Assembly: GCF_029504575.1 (NCBI RefSeq)
Contig: NZ_JAQFII010000001.1
Coordinates: 5,153,001 to 5,217,000 of the forward strand
Source of the DNA: Streptomyces sp. SPB162
GTDB taxonomy: Bacteria; Actinomycetota; Actinomycetes; Streptomycetales; Streptomycetaceae
Reading direction: 5' to 3'
Length of the DNA: 64,000 bases
The translations under genes were made by a program, and so were the position numbers. Within the stretch, counting starts at the first letter, position 1. Each line of letters opens with the position of its first letter. The notes beneath the pieces are model-generated. The model worked only from the letters and a program-made list of their open reading frames with translations, did no database searches and was not told where the DNA came from. Shown piece by piece: positions 43,426-51,468 of this stretch.

Positions 43426-43466
43426 ACGCGTAAGGGCCCCGCTCATGGAGCGGGGCCCTTACGCGT
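43426..43466. terminator. Terminator after def
   Basis: A 19-bp perfect stem (including CGCGTAAGGGCCCCGCTC) encloses an ATG triloop. No U-tract. Confidence 0.8.
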
Positions 43467-43484
43467 TGCCAGGGGTGGTGCCTG

Positions 43485-43644
43485 GTGCTCTGGCCGGAAA
43501 GGTTCACCGGTTCGCGACGCCCGGCACGGCACTTCACCGCGTTGTCGGAGTCGTCCGAGTACGCCCGGTACGAGGACGATCCTCCGCCGTGCGACGCACC
43601 GCGCCGGACGCCGCGAACCAGGCAAACCCTTCCGGCCAGAGCAC
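43485..43644. mobile_element. Putative MITE with about 33-bp terminal inverted repeats
   Basis: The left end (43485-43516, GTGCTCTGGCCGGAAAGG through GGTTCGCG) and right end (43612-43644) are inverted repeats with few mismatches, enclosing about 95 bp with no convincing gene. Just inside the outermost base pair the flanks are CTGG on the left and CTAG on the right, compatible with a degenerate 4-bp target duplication. The right end supplies part of the nrdB stop codon. Confidence 0.6.
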
Positions 43645-44675
43645 TAGAAGTCGTCGTCGAAGGCGACCGTGCCCTCTACCGCCACCTGGTAGGCGGAGGC
43701 GCGGCGTTCGAAGAAGTTGGTCAGCTCCTGGACGCCCTGGAGCTCCATGAAGGAGAAGGGGTTCTCCGAGCCGTAGACCGGCTTGATGCCGAGCCGGGCG
43801 AGGCGCTGGTCGGCGACGCACTGGAGGTACTCGCGCATCGACTCGGTGTTCATGCCCGGCAGGCCGTCGCCGCAGAGGTCGCGGCCGAACTGCAGTTCCG
43901 CCTCGACCGCCTCGCGGATCATGTCGGTGATCTGCTGGTCGAGGTCCGCGTCGAAGAGGTCCGGCTCCTCCTCGCGGACGGTGTCGACGAACGCGAACGC
44001 GGCGTCCATGTGGCCGGTCTCGTCCCGGAAGACCCAGTTGGTGCCGGTCGCCAGGCCGTGCAGCAGGCCCCGCGAGCGGAACCAGTAGACGTAGGCGAAG
44101 GCGCCGTAGAAGAACAGCCCCTCGATGCACGCCGCGAAGCAGATGAGGTTGAGCAGGAAGCGGCGGCGGTCGGCCTTCGACTCCAGCCGGTCGATCTTCT
44201 CGACCGAGTCCATCCACTTGAAGCAGAACTGCGCCTTCTCGCGGATCGACGGGATGCTCTCGACCGCGTCGAACGCGGCGGCCCGGTCATCCGGGTCGGG
44301 GAGGTACGTGTCGAGCAGCGTCAGATAGAACTGGACGTGCACGGCCTCCTCGAAGAGCTGGCGGGACAGGTAGAGCCGCGCCTCGGGCGAGTTGATGTGC
44401 TTGTAGAGCGTGAGCACGAGGTTGTTGGAGACGATCGAGTCGCCGGTCGCGAAGAACGCGACGAGGCGGCCGATCATGTGCTGCTCGCCGGGGGAGAGCT
44501 TGGCGAGGTCGGCGACGTCGGAGTGGAGGTCGACCTCCTCGACGGACCAGGTGTTCTTGATCGCGTTGTGGTAGCGCTCGTAGAACTCCGGGTACCGCAT
44601 GGGGCGCAGGGTCAGCTCGAAGCCCGGGTCCAGCAGGTGCTTCTCGTGCGTCGTCGTGTGGGGAGTGGTCGGCAT
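43644..44675 (-). CDS. nrdB: Ribonucleotide reductase class I beta subunit
   Basis: 343 residues. Diiron R2 subunit: ligand/radical block EEAVHVQFY fits E-x2-H-x3-Y with the radical tyrosine; further ligands are in CIEGLFFYG and RDETGHMDA. The C-terminal tail ending in FDDDF would dock NrdA. The start ATG overlaps the nrdA TAA (TAATG), so translation is coupled. The stop TAG lies at the junction with the putative MITE. Confidence 0.93.
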   Translation of the reverse strand: MPTTPHTTTHEKHLLDPGFELTLRPMRYPEFYERYHNAIKNTWSVEEVDLHSDVADLAKLSPGEQHMIGRLVAFFATGDSIVSNNLVLTLYKHINSPEARLYLSRQLFEEAVHVQFYLTLLDTYLPDPDDRAAAFDAVESIPSIREKAQFCFKWMDSVEKIDRLESKADRRRFLLNLICFAACIEGLFFYGAFAYVYWFRSRGLLHGLATGTNWVFRDETGHMDAAFAFVDTVREEEPDLFDADLDQQITDMIREAVEAELQFGRDLCGDGLPGMNTESMREYLQCVADQRLARLGIKPVYGSENPFSFMELQGVQELTNFFERRASAYQVAVEGTVAFDDDF

Positions 44676-47032
44676 TACTGGCAGGCCTCGCAGGACTCGG
44701 GGTTTTCCAGGGAGCAGGCGACGGCGTCGTCGTCGGTCGTCTGCTGGAGGGGGATGGGTGCGGCCACCGGTGCCGCCGGGGCCGCCGCGGCGGCGCGGGC
44801 GATCCGGGTGGCGGGGCGGGACCGCAGGTAGTACGTGGTCTTCAGGCCCTGCTTCCAGGCGTACGCGTACATCGAGCTGAGCTTGCCGATGGTCGGCGAG
44901 GCCATGAAGAGGTTCAGCGACTGGCTCTGGTCCAGGTACGGGGTGCGCGCCGCGGCCATGTCGATCAGGGCGCGCTGCGGCAGCTCCCACGCGGTGCGGT
45001 ACAGGGCGCGCACCTCGGCCGGGATCCAGGTGAAGCCCTCGACGGAGCCGTTGGACTCGCGCAGCGCCTCACGGGACTGCGCGTCCCAGACGCCGAGCTC
45101 CTTGAGCTCGTTCACCAGGTAGGAGTTGACCTGGAGGAACTCACCCGACAGCGTCTCGCGCTTGAAGAGGTTGGAGACCTGCGGCTCGATGCACTCGTAG
45201 ACGCCCGCGATCGAGGCGATCGTCGCGGTGGGCGCGATGGCCAGCAGCAGCGAGTTGCGCATGCCGGTCTTCGCGATCCGGGCGCGCAGCGCGTCCCAGC
45301 GCTCGGGCCAGAGCGAGTCGGCGGTGTCGTAGTGATCGGGGTGCAGCACGCCCTGGGCGGTGCGGGTCTGCTCCCAGGCCGGGTGCGGGCCATGCCGCTC
45401 GGCGAGGGTGGCGGACGCCTCGTACGCGGCGAGCATGATCCGCTCGGAGATCCGGGTGGACAGGGTCCGCGCCTCGGCGGAGTCGAAGGGCAGCCGCAGC
45501 TGGAAGAACACGTCCTGCAGACCCATCAGGCCCAGGCCCACCGGCCGCCAGCGGGAGTTCGACGAGCCGGCCTGCTCGGTCGGGTAGAAGTTGATGTCCA
45601 CCACGCGGTCGAGGAAGGTGACGGCGGTGCGGACCGTCGCGTCGAGCTTCTCCCAGTCCATTGCACCGTCACGGCCCAGGTGGGCGGAGAGGTTGACCGA
45701 GCCGAGGTTGCAGACGGCGGTCTCGCCGTCGTCGGAGACCTCCAGGATCTCCGTGCACAGGTTCGAGGAGTGGACGACGTTGCCGGGCAGCGCCGTCTGG
45801 TTGGCGGTGCGGTTGGCGGAGTCCTTGAAGTTCAGCCAGCCGTTGCCGGTCTGCGCGAGGGTGCGCATCATCCGGGCGTAGAGCTGGCGGGCCGGGATGG
45901 TCTTGATGGCCAGGCCGGCGTCCTCGGCCTTGCGGTAGGCGGCGTCGAAGTCGCCGCCCCACAGGTCGACGAGCTCGGGCACGTCGGCGGGGGAGAACAG
46001 CGACCAGTCGGTGTCGGCGTCCACCCGGCGCATGAACTCGTCGGGGATCCAGTGCGCGAGGTTGAGGTTGTGCGTGCGCCGGGCCTCCTCGCCGGTGTTG
46101 TCGCGCAGCTCCAGGAACTCCTCGATGTCGGCGTGCCACGTCTCCAGGTAGACGGCGGCGGCGCCCTTGCGCCGGCCCCCCTGGTTGACGGCGGCGACGG
46201 AGGCGTCGAGGGTGCGCAGGAACGGGACGATGCCGTTGGAGTGCCCGTTGGTGCCGCGGATCAGCGAGCCGCGGGAGCGGATCCGGCTGAACGGGATGCC
46301 GATGCCACCGGCGTGCTTGGACAGCCGGGCGACCTGGTGGTAGCGGTCGTAGATCGAGTCCAGCTCGTCGAGCGGGGAGTCCAGCAGGTAGCACGAGGAC
46401 ATCTGCGGGTGCCGGGTGCCGGAGTTGAAGAGCGTGGGGGAGCTGGGGAGGTAAGAGAGCGTGCTGGTCAGCGCGTAGAGCTCGCCGACCTCGACCAGGG
46501 CGCGCACCGAGTGGTCCGCGGCCAGGCCGCAGGCGACGCGCAGCAGGAAGTGCTGCGGGGTCTCGATGACCTGACGGGTGATCGGGTGCCGGAGCAGGTA
46601 GCGGCTGTGCAGGGTGCGCAGGCCGAAGTACTCCAGGCGGTCGTCGGCGGTGTCGTCGATCATCGCGTCCAGGCGGGCGGCGTGCAGCAGGACGAACTCG
46701 GCCGTGGCGTCGGCGATCAGGCCCTCGCGGTGTCCGACGGCGATGGAGGCGGAGAAGGAGACGGCGCCCTGGCCGGCCGCCTCGTCGGCGACGGCGCGGG
46801 CCAGCAGCCTGGCCGCGAGCCGGCTGTACTGGGGGTCCTCGGAGATCAGCCCGGCGGCGGCCTCGGTGGCCAGCGCCCGCAGTTCGGCCTCGTCCGATCC
46901 GGCGTTGCGGCCGCGGAGCGCCGCGGCGGCGACCCGGCCGGGGTCGGTGTCGGGGAGGTCGACGGTCAGTTCCGTCAGGGTGTGCAGCAGGATGGTTCCT
47001 GCTGCGGCGGGGGCTGCGGGCGCGATGGTCAC
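44675..47032 (-). CDS. nrdA: Ribonucleotide reductase class I alpha subunit
   Basis: 785 residues from GTG 47032 (GGGAGAGAG upstream). Catalytic subunit reducing ribonucleoside diphosphates. Visible are MSSCYLLDSPLDELDSIYDR (redox Cys), SSNLCTEILEVS (thiyl Cys region), AVCNLGSVNLSAHL (partner Cys) and the C-terminal redox tail CEACQ. In Streptomyces, nrdAB is the oxygen-dependent backup of the B12-dependent class II enzyme and is silenced when cobalamin is plentiful. The upstream riboswitch and NrdR boxes fit that. Confidence 0.94.
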   Translation of the reverse strand: MTIAPAAPAAAGTILLHTLTELTVDLPDTDPGRVAAAALRGRNAGSDEAELRALATEAAAGLISEDPQYSRLAARLLARAVADEAAGQGAVSFSASIAVGHREGLIADATAEFVLLHAARLDAMIDDTADDRLEYFGLRTLHSRYLLRHPITRQVIETPQHFLLRVACGLAADHSVRALVEVGELYALTSTLSYLPSSPTLFNSGTRHPQMSSCYLLDSPLDELDSIYDRYHQVARLSKHAGGIGIPFSRIRSRGSLIRGTNGHSNGIVPFLRTLDASVAAVNQGGRRKGAAAVYLETWHADIEEFLELRDNTGEEARRTHNLNLAHWIPDEFMRRVDADTDWSLFSPADVPELVDLWGGDFDAAYRKAEDAGLAIKTIPARQLYARMMRTLAQTGNGWLNFKDSANRTANQTALPGNVVHSSNLCTEILEVSDDGETAVCNLGSVNLSAHLGRDGAMDWEKLDATVRTAVTFLDRVVDINFYPTEQAGSSNSRWRPVGLGLMGLQDVFFQLRLPFDSAEARTLSTRISERIMLAAYEASATLAERHGPHPAWEQTRTAQGVLHPDHYDTADSLWPERWDALRARIAKTGMRNSLLLAIAPTATIASIAGVYECIEPQVSNLFKRETLSGEFLQVNSYLVNELKELGVWDAQSREALRESNGSVEGFTWIPAEVRALYRTAWELPQRALIDMAAARTPYLDQSQSLNLFMASPTIGKLSSMYAYAWKQGLKTTYYLRSRPATRIARAAAAAPAAPVAAPIPLQQTTDDDAVACSLENPESCEACQ

Positions 47033-47164
47033 GTTGGGTGCTCTCTCCCTCGAACGGCGACGGCGTCGCGGGGGGAGGAGCAGGCGCGTTCGGGCACACC
47101 GCATCAGGGCAGGGGTGTGCCATGTCGCGTCCGCCGGCCCAACCCGCGAGGCCCGGACAACACT

Positions 47165-47189
47165 GCACCCGGAAGGCAGGACCGGGTGC
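47165..47189 (-). terminator. Hairpin directly downstream of the cobalamin riboswitch
   Basis: An 8-bp stem (GCACCCGG / CCGGGTGC) follows the B12 box by only 2 nt on the minus strand. It may be the expression-platform stem that switches with the aptamer. There is no U-tract. Confidence 0.45.
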
Positions 47190-47296
47190 GCCGTCGGCAG
47201 GTGGCCGGACTGTGCGGGCGTGCGCAGGCACGACCGCTCACCGTTGCGGGGCAGTGCCGGATTCTCACCGGCTTCCCCTGCGTGGACAGCGGCCCT
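47190..47296 (-). ncRNA. Cobalamin (adenosylcobalamin) riboswitch upstream of nrdA
   Basis: On the minus strand the conserved core AGGGGAAGCCGGTGAGAATC continues through CCGGCACTGCCCCGCAACGG, and a B12-box relative (GTCCGGCCACCTGCCGACGG) follows. These are the family's diagnostic blocks in the right order. B12 control of nrdAB through such a riboswitch is established for S. coelicolor. Confidence 0.92.
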
Positions 47297-47344
47297 GAGC
47301 ATACATCTAGTGGCGCCCCGCAGCGTTAACCCCAGATGTTGTGT
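47297..47344 (-). promoter_or_regulatory. Two candidate NrdR boxes upstream of nrdA
   Basis: On the minus strand ACACAACATCTGGGGT (47344-47329) and CACTAGATGTATGCTC (47312-47297) resemble the 16-bp NrdR palindrome and are separated by 16 bp, the spacing typical of paired NrdR boxes. The second overlaps a possible -10 (TAGATG). Confidence 0.55.
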
Positions 47345-47418
47345 CTGGTGTGTTGCGCGGTGGACGGTATGCGCACCAAGGGGAGGGCGTGCGCGACCGG
47401 TTCGAGGCGCCGCGAGGG

Positions 47419-47480
47419 GAGGGCGTGAAGGGCTACGGATCAGGGCGTGCGCGGCTACGGAGCAGGACGTGCGCGGCTAC
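47419..47480 (-). repeat. Stop-codon tandem array E (22-bp unit, about 2.7 copies)
   Basis: Read on the minus strand, the unit TAGCCGCGCACGTCCTGCTC(CG) starts at the GNAT stop codon (47479) and recurs at 47457 and 47435, where it decays. The three TAG triplets are 22 bp apart and so lie in three different frames. Confidence 0.8.
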
Positions 47481-47971
47481 AGCGGCAGGGCGTACGTGAA
47501 GAGGTCGACGTCCGGGACGGGCGACCAGTCGCGGTCCGGGGTACGCCGGAAGCCGAGCCGTTCGTAGATGCGGTGGGCCTCGCTCATCGACTGCTGGGTG
47601 GACATCACCAGTTGCCGGACCCCCAGGGCGCGGGCCCGTTCCACGCACGCCAGGACGAGTGCCTCACCGGCGCCGCGGCCGCGCGCGGCGGGGTCGACAC
47701 CGAGCATCCGGAACTCCGCCTCGCCGTCCCGGGCTATGTCGCCCCAGGGGCTGCCGGGGGGAGCGAACGTCACGCAGCCGAGCAGCGTGTCGTCCGCGGC
47801 GTCGACCGCGACGAGCACCTCCGCCGCCACCGAGCGGGCGCGGGCGTCCCGCAGCCTCGGGGCGTAGGCGCCGTCCGGCGAGGTGTGGCCGTCGGCGATG
47901 AAGGCGTCGGCGGTGATGCGGCCCGCCTCTTCGAGCTCGTCCGCCCGCGCGGGGCGGATGATGATGTCCAT
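47477..47971 (-). CDS. GNAT-family N-acetyltransferase
   Basis: 164 residues (170 if ATG 47989 is used). Acetyl-CoA binding motif A is RMLGVDPAARGRGAGEALVL, followed by MSEAHRIYERLGFRRTPDRD. The family fold starts at once with IIIRPARADELEEAG, so ATG 47971 is preferred, though its ribosome site is weak. The acceptor substrate is unknown. Confidence 0.82.
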   Translation of the reverse strand: MDIIIRPARADELEEAGRITADAFIADGHTSPDGAYAPRLRDARARSVAAEVLVAVDAADDTLLGCVTFAPPGSPWGDIARDGEAEFRMLGVDPAARGRGAGEALVLACVERARALGVRQLVMSTQQSMSEAHRIYERLGFRRTPDRDWSPVPDVDLFTYALPL

Positions 47972-48026
47972 CCCCGTAGTCTGCCGCATGGCCCCCGCGG
48001 GCCCGCGGGGAGCGGCTCGGTCGGGA

Positions 48027-48254
48027 TCAGACGACCGGGCTGAAGGAGCCGCGGGTGAGTTCCTCCCCCACCCTCCGGGCGGGGTTGCCCCCGGGGCGGG
48101 CCGCCGCGGACCGCTCCTCGTGACGCCGCTCGGCGGCCCGGGCGGCACGAATCTGACGGGAGATGCGCAGCTCCACGCGGAAGCCGAGCAGGGCGGGGAG
48201 GGCGACCAGGAGGATCAGGGCGGTGGCGGCCAGGAAGCCGAGGAATGTGTTCAT
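48027..48254 (-). CDS. Small single-pass membrane protein
   Basis: 75 residues. An N-terminal helix (FLGFLAATALILLVALPALL) is followed by a basic, probably helical cytosolic tail (RISRQIRAARAAERRHEERS). No family recognised. Positioned between the GNAT gene and the divergent GlxA-type regulator gene. Confidence 0.5.
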   Translation of the reverse strand: MNTFLGFLAATALILLVALPALLGFRVELRISRQIRAARAAERRHEERSAAARPGGNPARRVGEELTRGSFSPVV

Positions 48255-48355
48255 GCATCTATTTTCGGCTGGAGCGCTCCGGATCGGGAGTGGCAGGACT
48301 GACGCGCTACCGCAAATTCCTGCCAAGTGGGATGTCCGGGTGAGATGCTGGAGCC

Positions 48356-49330
48356 ATGCTGGAAAACGTGGCAGTGGTTCTGATGGACGGCGGGCACGCC
48401 TTCGAACTGGGCGTCGTCTGCGAGGTCTTCGGCATCGACCGCAGTGAGCAGGGGCTGCCCGTCTACGACTTCGCCGTCGTCGGTGTCGGCGCGTCCCCCG
48501 TCCACCTGCACAACGGCATGGACGTCACGACGCCCCACGGCATCGACCGGCTGGAGGAGGCGGACCTCATCGCCGTTCCGGCCGGGTGCGACTTCCCCGA
48601 GCGGGCGGAGTACCCGCCGGAGCTGCTGCGCGCGCTGCGCGGCGCGGTGGAGCGCGGCGGCCGGGTGCTCAGCGTGTGTTCGGGGGCGTTCGTGCTGGGC
48701 GCGGCCGGGCTGCTGGACGGGCGCAGCTGCACCACGCACTGGCGACACACCGAGGCGCTGGAGCGCCGCTTCCCGCTCGCACGGGTCGAGGCGGACGTGC
48801 TGTACGTGGACGACGGCCCGGTGATCACGTCCGCCGGCACGGCGGCGGGCATCGACGCCTGCCTGCACCTGGTCCGCCAGGAGCAGGGCAGCGCGGTCGC
48901 GAACGGCATCGCCCGGCGCATGGTGGTGCCGCCGCACCGGGAGGGCGGCCAGGCGCAGTACGTGGACCGGCCGCTGCCGCGCGGCCAGTGCGACACGGTG
49001 GGCGCGGTGCTCACCTGGATGGAGCGCCATCTGGACCGCGAGGTCACCGTCGAGGAGCTGGCGACCCGCGCCCACATGTCGCCGCGCACCTTCGCGCGCC
49101 GCTTCCAGCAGGAGACGGGCACCACCCCGTACCGCTGGCTGCTGGGGCAGCGGGTGCTGCTGGCACGTGAGCTGCTGGAGGGCACGGACGAGACGATGGA
49201 CGCGATCGCCGCCCGCGCGGGCTTCGGCAGCGCGGCGACCCTGCGCCACCACTTCGTCCAGTGGGTGGGCACCACACCGCAGTCGTACCGCCGGACGTTC
49301 CGGGACCCGGTGCCCGCGCGGAGCGCGTGA
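48356..49330 (+). CDS. GlxA-type regulator (DJ-1/PfpI plus AraC HTH)
   Basis: 324 residues. The N-terminal class-I glutamine-amidotransferase-like domain (AVVLMDGGHAFELGVVCEVF; elbow RVLSVCSGAFVLGAAG with Cys) is followed by a C-terminal AraC double helix-turn-helix (VTVEELATRAHMSPRTFARR and MDAIAARAGFGSAATLRHHF). AdpA belongs to the same architecture, but this protein is shorter and at a different locus. Target genes are not evident. Confidence 0.87.
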   Translation: MLENVAVVLMDGGHAFELGVVCEVFGIDRSEQGLPVYDFAVVGVGASPVHLHNGMDVTTPHGIDRLEEADLIAVPAGCDFPERAEYPPELLRALRGAVERGGRVLSVCSGAFVLGAAGLLDGRSCTTHWRHTEALERRFPLARVEADVLYVDDGPVITSAGTAAGIDACLHLVRQEQGSAVANGIARRMVVPPHREGGQAQYVDRPLPRGQCDTVGAVLTWMERHLDREVTVEELATRAHMSPRTFARRFQQETGTTPYRWLLGQRVLLARELLEGTDETMDAIAARAGFGSAATLRHHFVQWVGTTPQSYRRTFRDPVPARSA

Positions 49331-49354
49331 CACCGGGTCCCCGGACGGCGGGCC

Positions 49355-50983
49355 TCAGACGGTCGCCAGCGGCAGTTCCTCCTGGACGCCGGGCTCACCG
49401 GAGTCGGCCGTGTAGTCGGCGGGGGACGTCTCGTCGACGCCCTCCGGCACCTTGAACGCCTTGAGGACGAAGGTGAGGACGACCGCTATGACGACGTTGA
49501 GCACGAAGGCGGTGAGGCCGATGTAACCCTTCTCACCGATGTACGGGATCAGGTCCGCGTTCCCGGCGAAGTGCGCCTGCGCCGGAGTGTGCTGCACGTA
49601 CGCCTTCCAGGTCCCGTAGGCCATGCCCACGGCCCAGCCGCCGAGCAGCGCCCAGCGGTGGAACCACCGGGTGAACAGGCCGCCGACGATGGCGGGGACG
49701 GTCTGCAGGATCCAGATGCCGCCCAGCAGCTGGAAGTTGATCGCGACCGTCTTGTCCATGGTGAGGACGAAGATCAGGGCGCCCACCTTCACCAGCAGCG
49801 ACACCAGCTTGGAGACCTTGGTCTCCTGCGCGGGCGTCGCGTCGGGCTTGATGAAGTCCTTGTAGATGTTGCGGGTGAACAGGTTCGCCGCGGCGATCGA
49901 CATGATGGCCGCGGGCACCAGCGCGCCGATGCCGATCGCGGCGAACGCCACCCCGGCGAACCAGTCCGGGAACATGTCCTCGAACAGCTGCGGGATCGCC
50001 GTCTGCGGGTTGTACCCCTTCACCCCGACCCCGACGCCCGCCGCCAGCGCCATGAAGCCGAGCATGGCGAGCAGGCCCAGCATCAGGGAGTACAGCGGCA
50101 GGATGGTGGTGTTGCGGCGGATGACGTTGCGGCTCTTGCCGGAGAGCACCGCGGTCACCGAGTGCGGGTACAGGAACAGCGCCATGGCCGAGCCGAGCGC
50201 CAGCGTCGCGTACGCCCACTGCGCCTGCGGCCCGGAGACCAGCGAGCCGCGGGGCTTGCCGGTCACCGGGTTGACGGTGGCGTACGCCTTGCCCGCCTTG
50301 TCGAAGATGTCGTCGAAGCCGCCCAGCTTGTACGGGATGTAGATGATCGCCACCGCGATGACGATGTAGATCAGCGCGTCCTTCACGAACGCGATCATCG
50401 CGGGCGCGCGCAGCCCCGAGGAGTACGTGTACGCCGCGAGGACCCCGAACGCGATCAGCAGCGGCAGGTCCTTCATGAACCAGCTGGAGTTCTCGCCGCC
50501 GCCCACGCCCATGACATCGAGGACCGCCTGGATCCCGACGAGTTGCAGGGCGATGTACGGCATCGTGGCGAGGATGCCGGTGACGGCCATCGCCAGCGAC
50601 AGGCCCTTGGAGCCGAAGCGGCCGCGGATGAAGTCCGAGGACGTGACGTAGCCGTGCTTGTGCGAGATCGACCAGAGCCGCGGCAGGAAGAGGAAGACCA
50701 GCGGGTACGTGATGATCGTGTACGGCACCGCGAAGAAGCCGGCCGCGCCCGCCGCGTAGATCGCCGCCGGTACGGCGACGAAGGTGTACGCGGTGTAGAG
50801 GTCGCCGCCGAGCAGGAACCAGGTGATCCAGGTGCCGAAGCTCCGGCCGCCCAAGCCCCATTCGTCGAGGCTCAGGGAGTTCTCCGCGCGCCGCCAGCGG
50901 GCCGCCAGGAAGCCCATGGCGGTGACCGCCACGAAGAAGAAGATGAAGACGCCGAGCGCCACACCGTTAACGCCACCGGTCAT
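49355..50983 (-). CDS. Sodium:solute symporter, monocarboxylate permease MctP type
   Basis: 542 residues, about 13 membrane helices. SSS family with the typical start GGRSFGTWITWFLLGGDLYT and later YIALQLVGIQAVLDVMGV. The pairing with a small DUF3311 protein is characteristic of MctP-type carriers for acetate, lactate or pyruvate. A C-terminal acidic tail. The start overlaps the DUF3311 stop by 4 bp. Confidence 0.87.
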   Translation of the reverse strand: MTGGVNGVALGVFIFFFVAVTAMGFLAARWRRAENSLSLDEWGLGGRSFGTWITWFLLGGDLYTAYTFVAVPAAIYAAGAAGFFAVPYTIITYPLVFLFLPRLWSISHKHGYVTSSDFIRGRFGSKGLSLAMAVTGILATMPYIALQLVGIQAVLDVMGVGGGENSSWFMKDLPLLIAFGVLAAYTYSSGLRAPAMIAFVKDALIYIVIAVAIIYIPYKLGGFDDIFDKAGKAYATVNPVTGKPRGSLVSGPQAQWAYATLALGSAMALFLYPHSVTAVLSGKSRNVIRRNTTILPLYSLMLGLLAMLGFMALAAGVGVGVKGYNPQTAIPQLFEDMFPDWFAGVAFAAIGIGALVPAAIMSIAAANLFTRNIYKDFIKPDATPAQETKVSKLVSLLVKVGALIFVLTMDKTVAINFQLLGGIWILQTVPAIVGGLFTRWFHRWALLGGWAVGMAYGTWKAYVQHTPAQAHFAGNADLIPYIGEKGYIGLTAFVLNVVIAVVLTFVLKAFKVPEGVDETSPADYTADSGEPGVQEELPLATV

Positions 50984-51246
50984 GACGAGACCCCCTTGCG
51001 TGCGCGTTCCTCACGGCGGACCAGGAGGTAGGCGATCGTGGTCAGCCCGGCCGAGATGAAGACCCAGGCCATCTGGTACCAGTAGAAGAACGGGATGCCG
51101 ATGAACTCCGGCGTCAGACGCGCGTAGGAGCTGACCCACAACATCGCGACCAGCGGGATGGCCAGGCATACCCCGGCCACCACACGCGAGGGTGTGACGA
51201 CCGGTGTCCGGTTGGGCGTAGGCGGTGTTTCCGGTGGTGCTGACAT
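50980..51246 (-). CDS. DUF3311 small membrane subunit of the MctP-type symporter
   Basis: 88 residues. Two membrane helices (VVAGVCLAIPLVAMLWVSSY and YQMAWVFISAGLTTIAYLLV) with RIGIPFFYW-like middle (FIGIPFFYWYQM), typical of DUF3311. A Thr/Pro-rich N-terminus. ATG 51246 has GGAG 9 nt upstream. Translationally coupled to the permease. Confidence 0.85.
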   Translation of the reverse strand: MSAPPETPPTPNRTPVVTPSRVVAGVCLAIPLVAMLWVSSYARLTPEFIGIPFFYWYQMAWVFISAGLTTIAYLLVRREERARKGVSS

Positions 51247-51468
51247 CTGTTCGGCTCCGTCCCCTAGAGCGAATCCGCGCGAATCTGCTGCGTAATGCGC
51301 AGGAAATCTAGGGCAGCACTCCGCCACACGTCACTAGGGGTCCGCATATCGGTACGGACTCGATCCCTGACGAGGGGGGAATCGGGTGGATCGGAGCGGT
51401 TTTCGGCCCGTGACCTGCCCCGGGATCGGCCCGGGGCCGGCCCGGAACCAGCCCGGGACCGGCCGCGG

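Noticed and set aside
43443..43625. Short frames inside the putative MITE on both strands.
   Set aside because: No domain, no ribosome site, and they are mostly made of inverted-repeat sequence.
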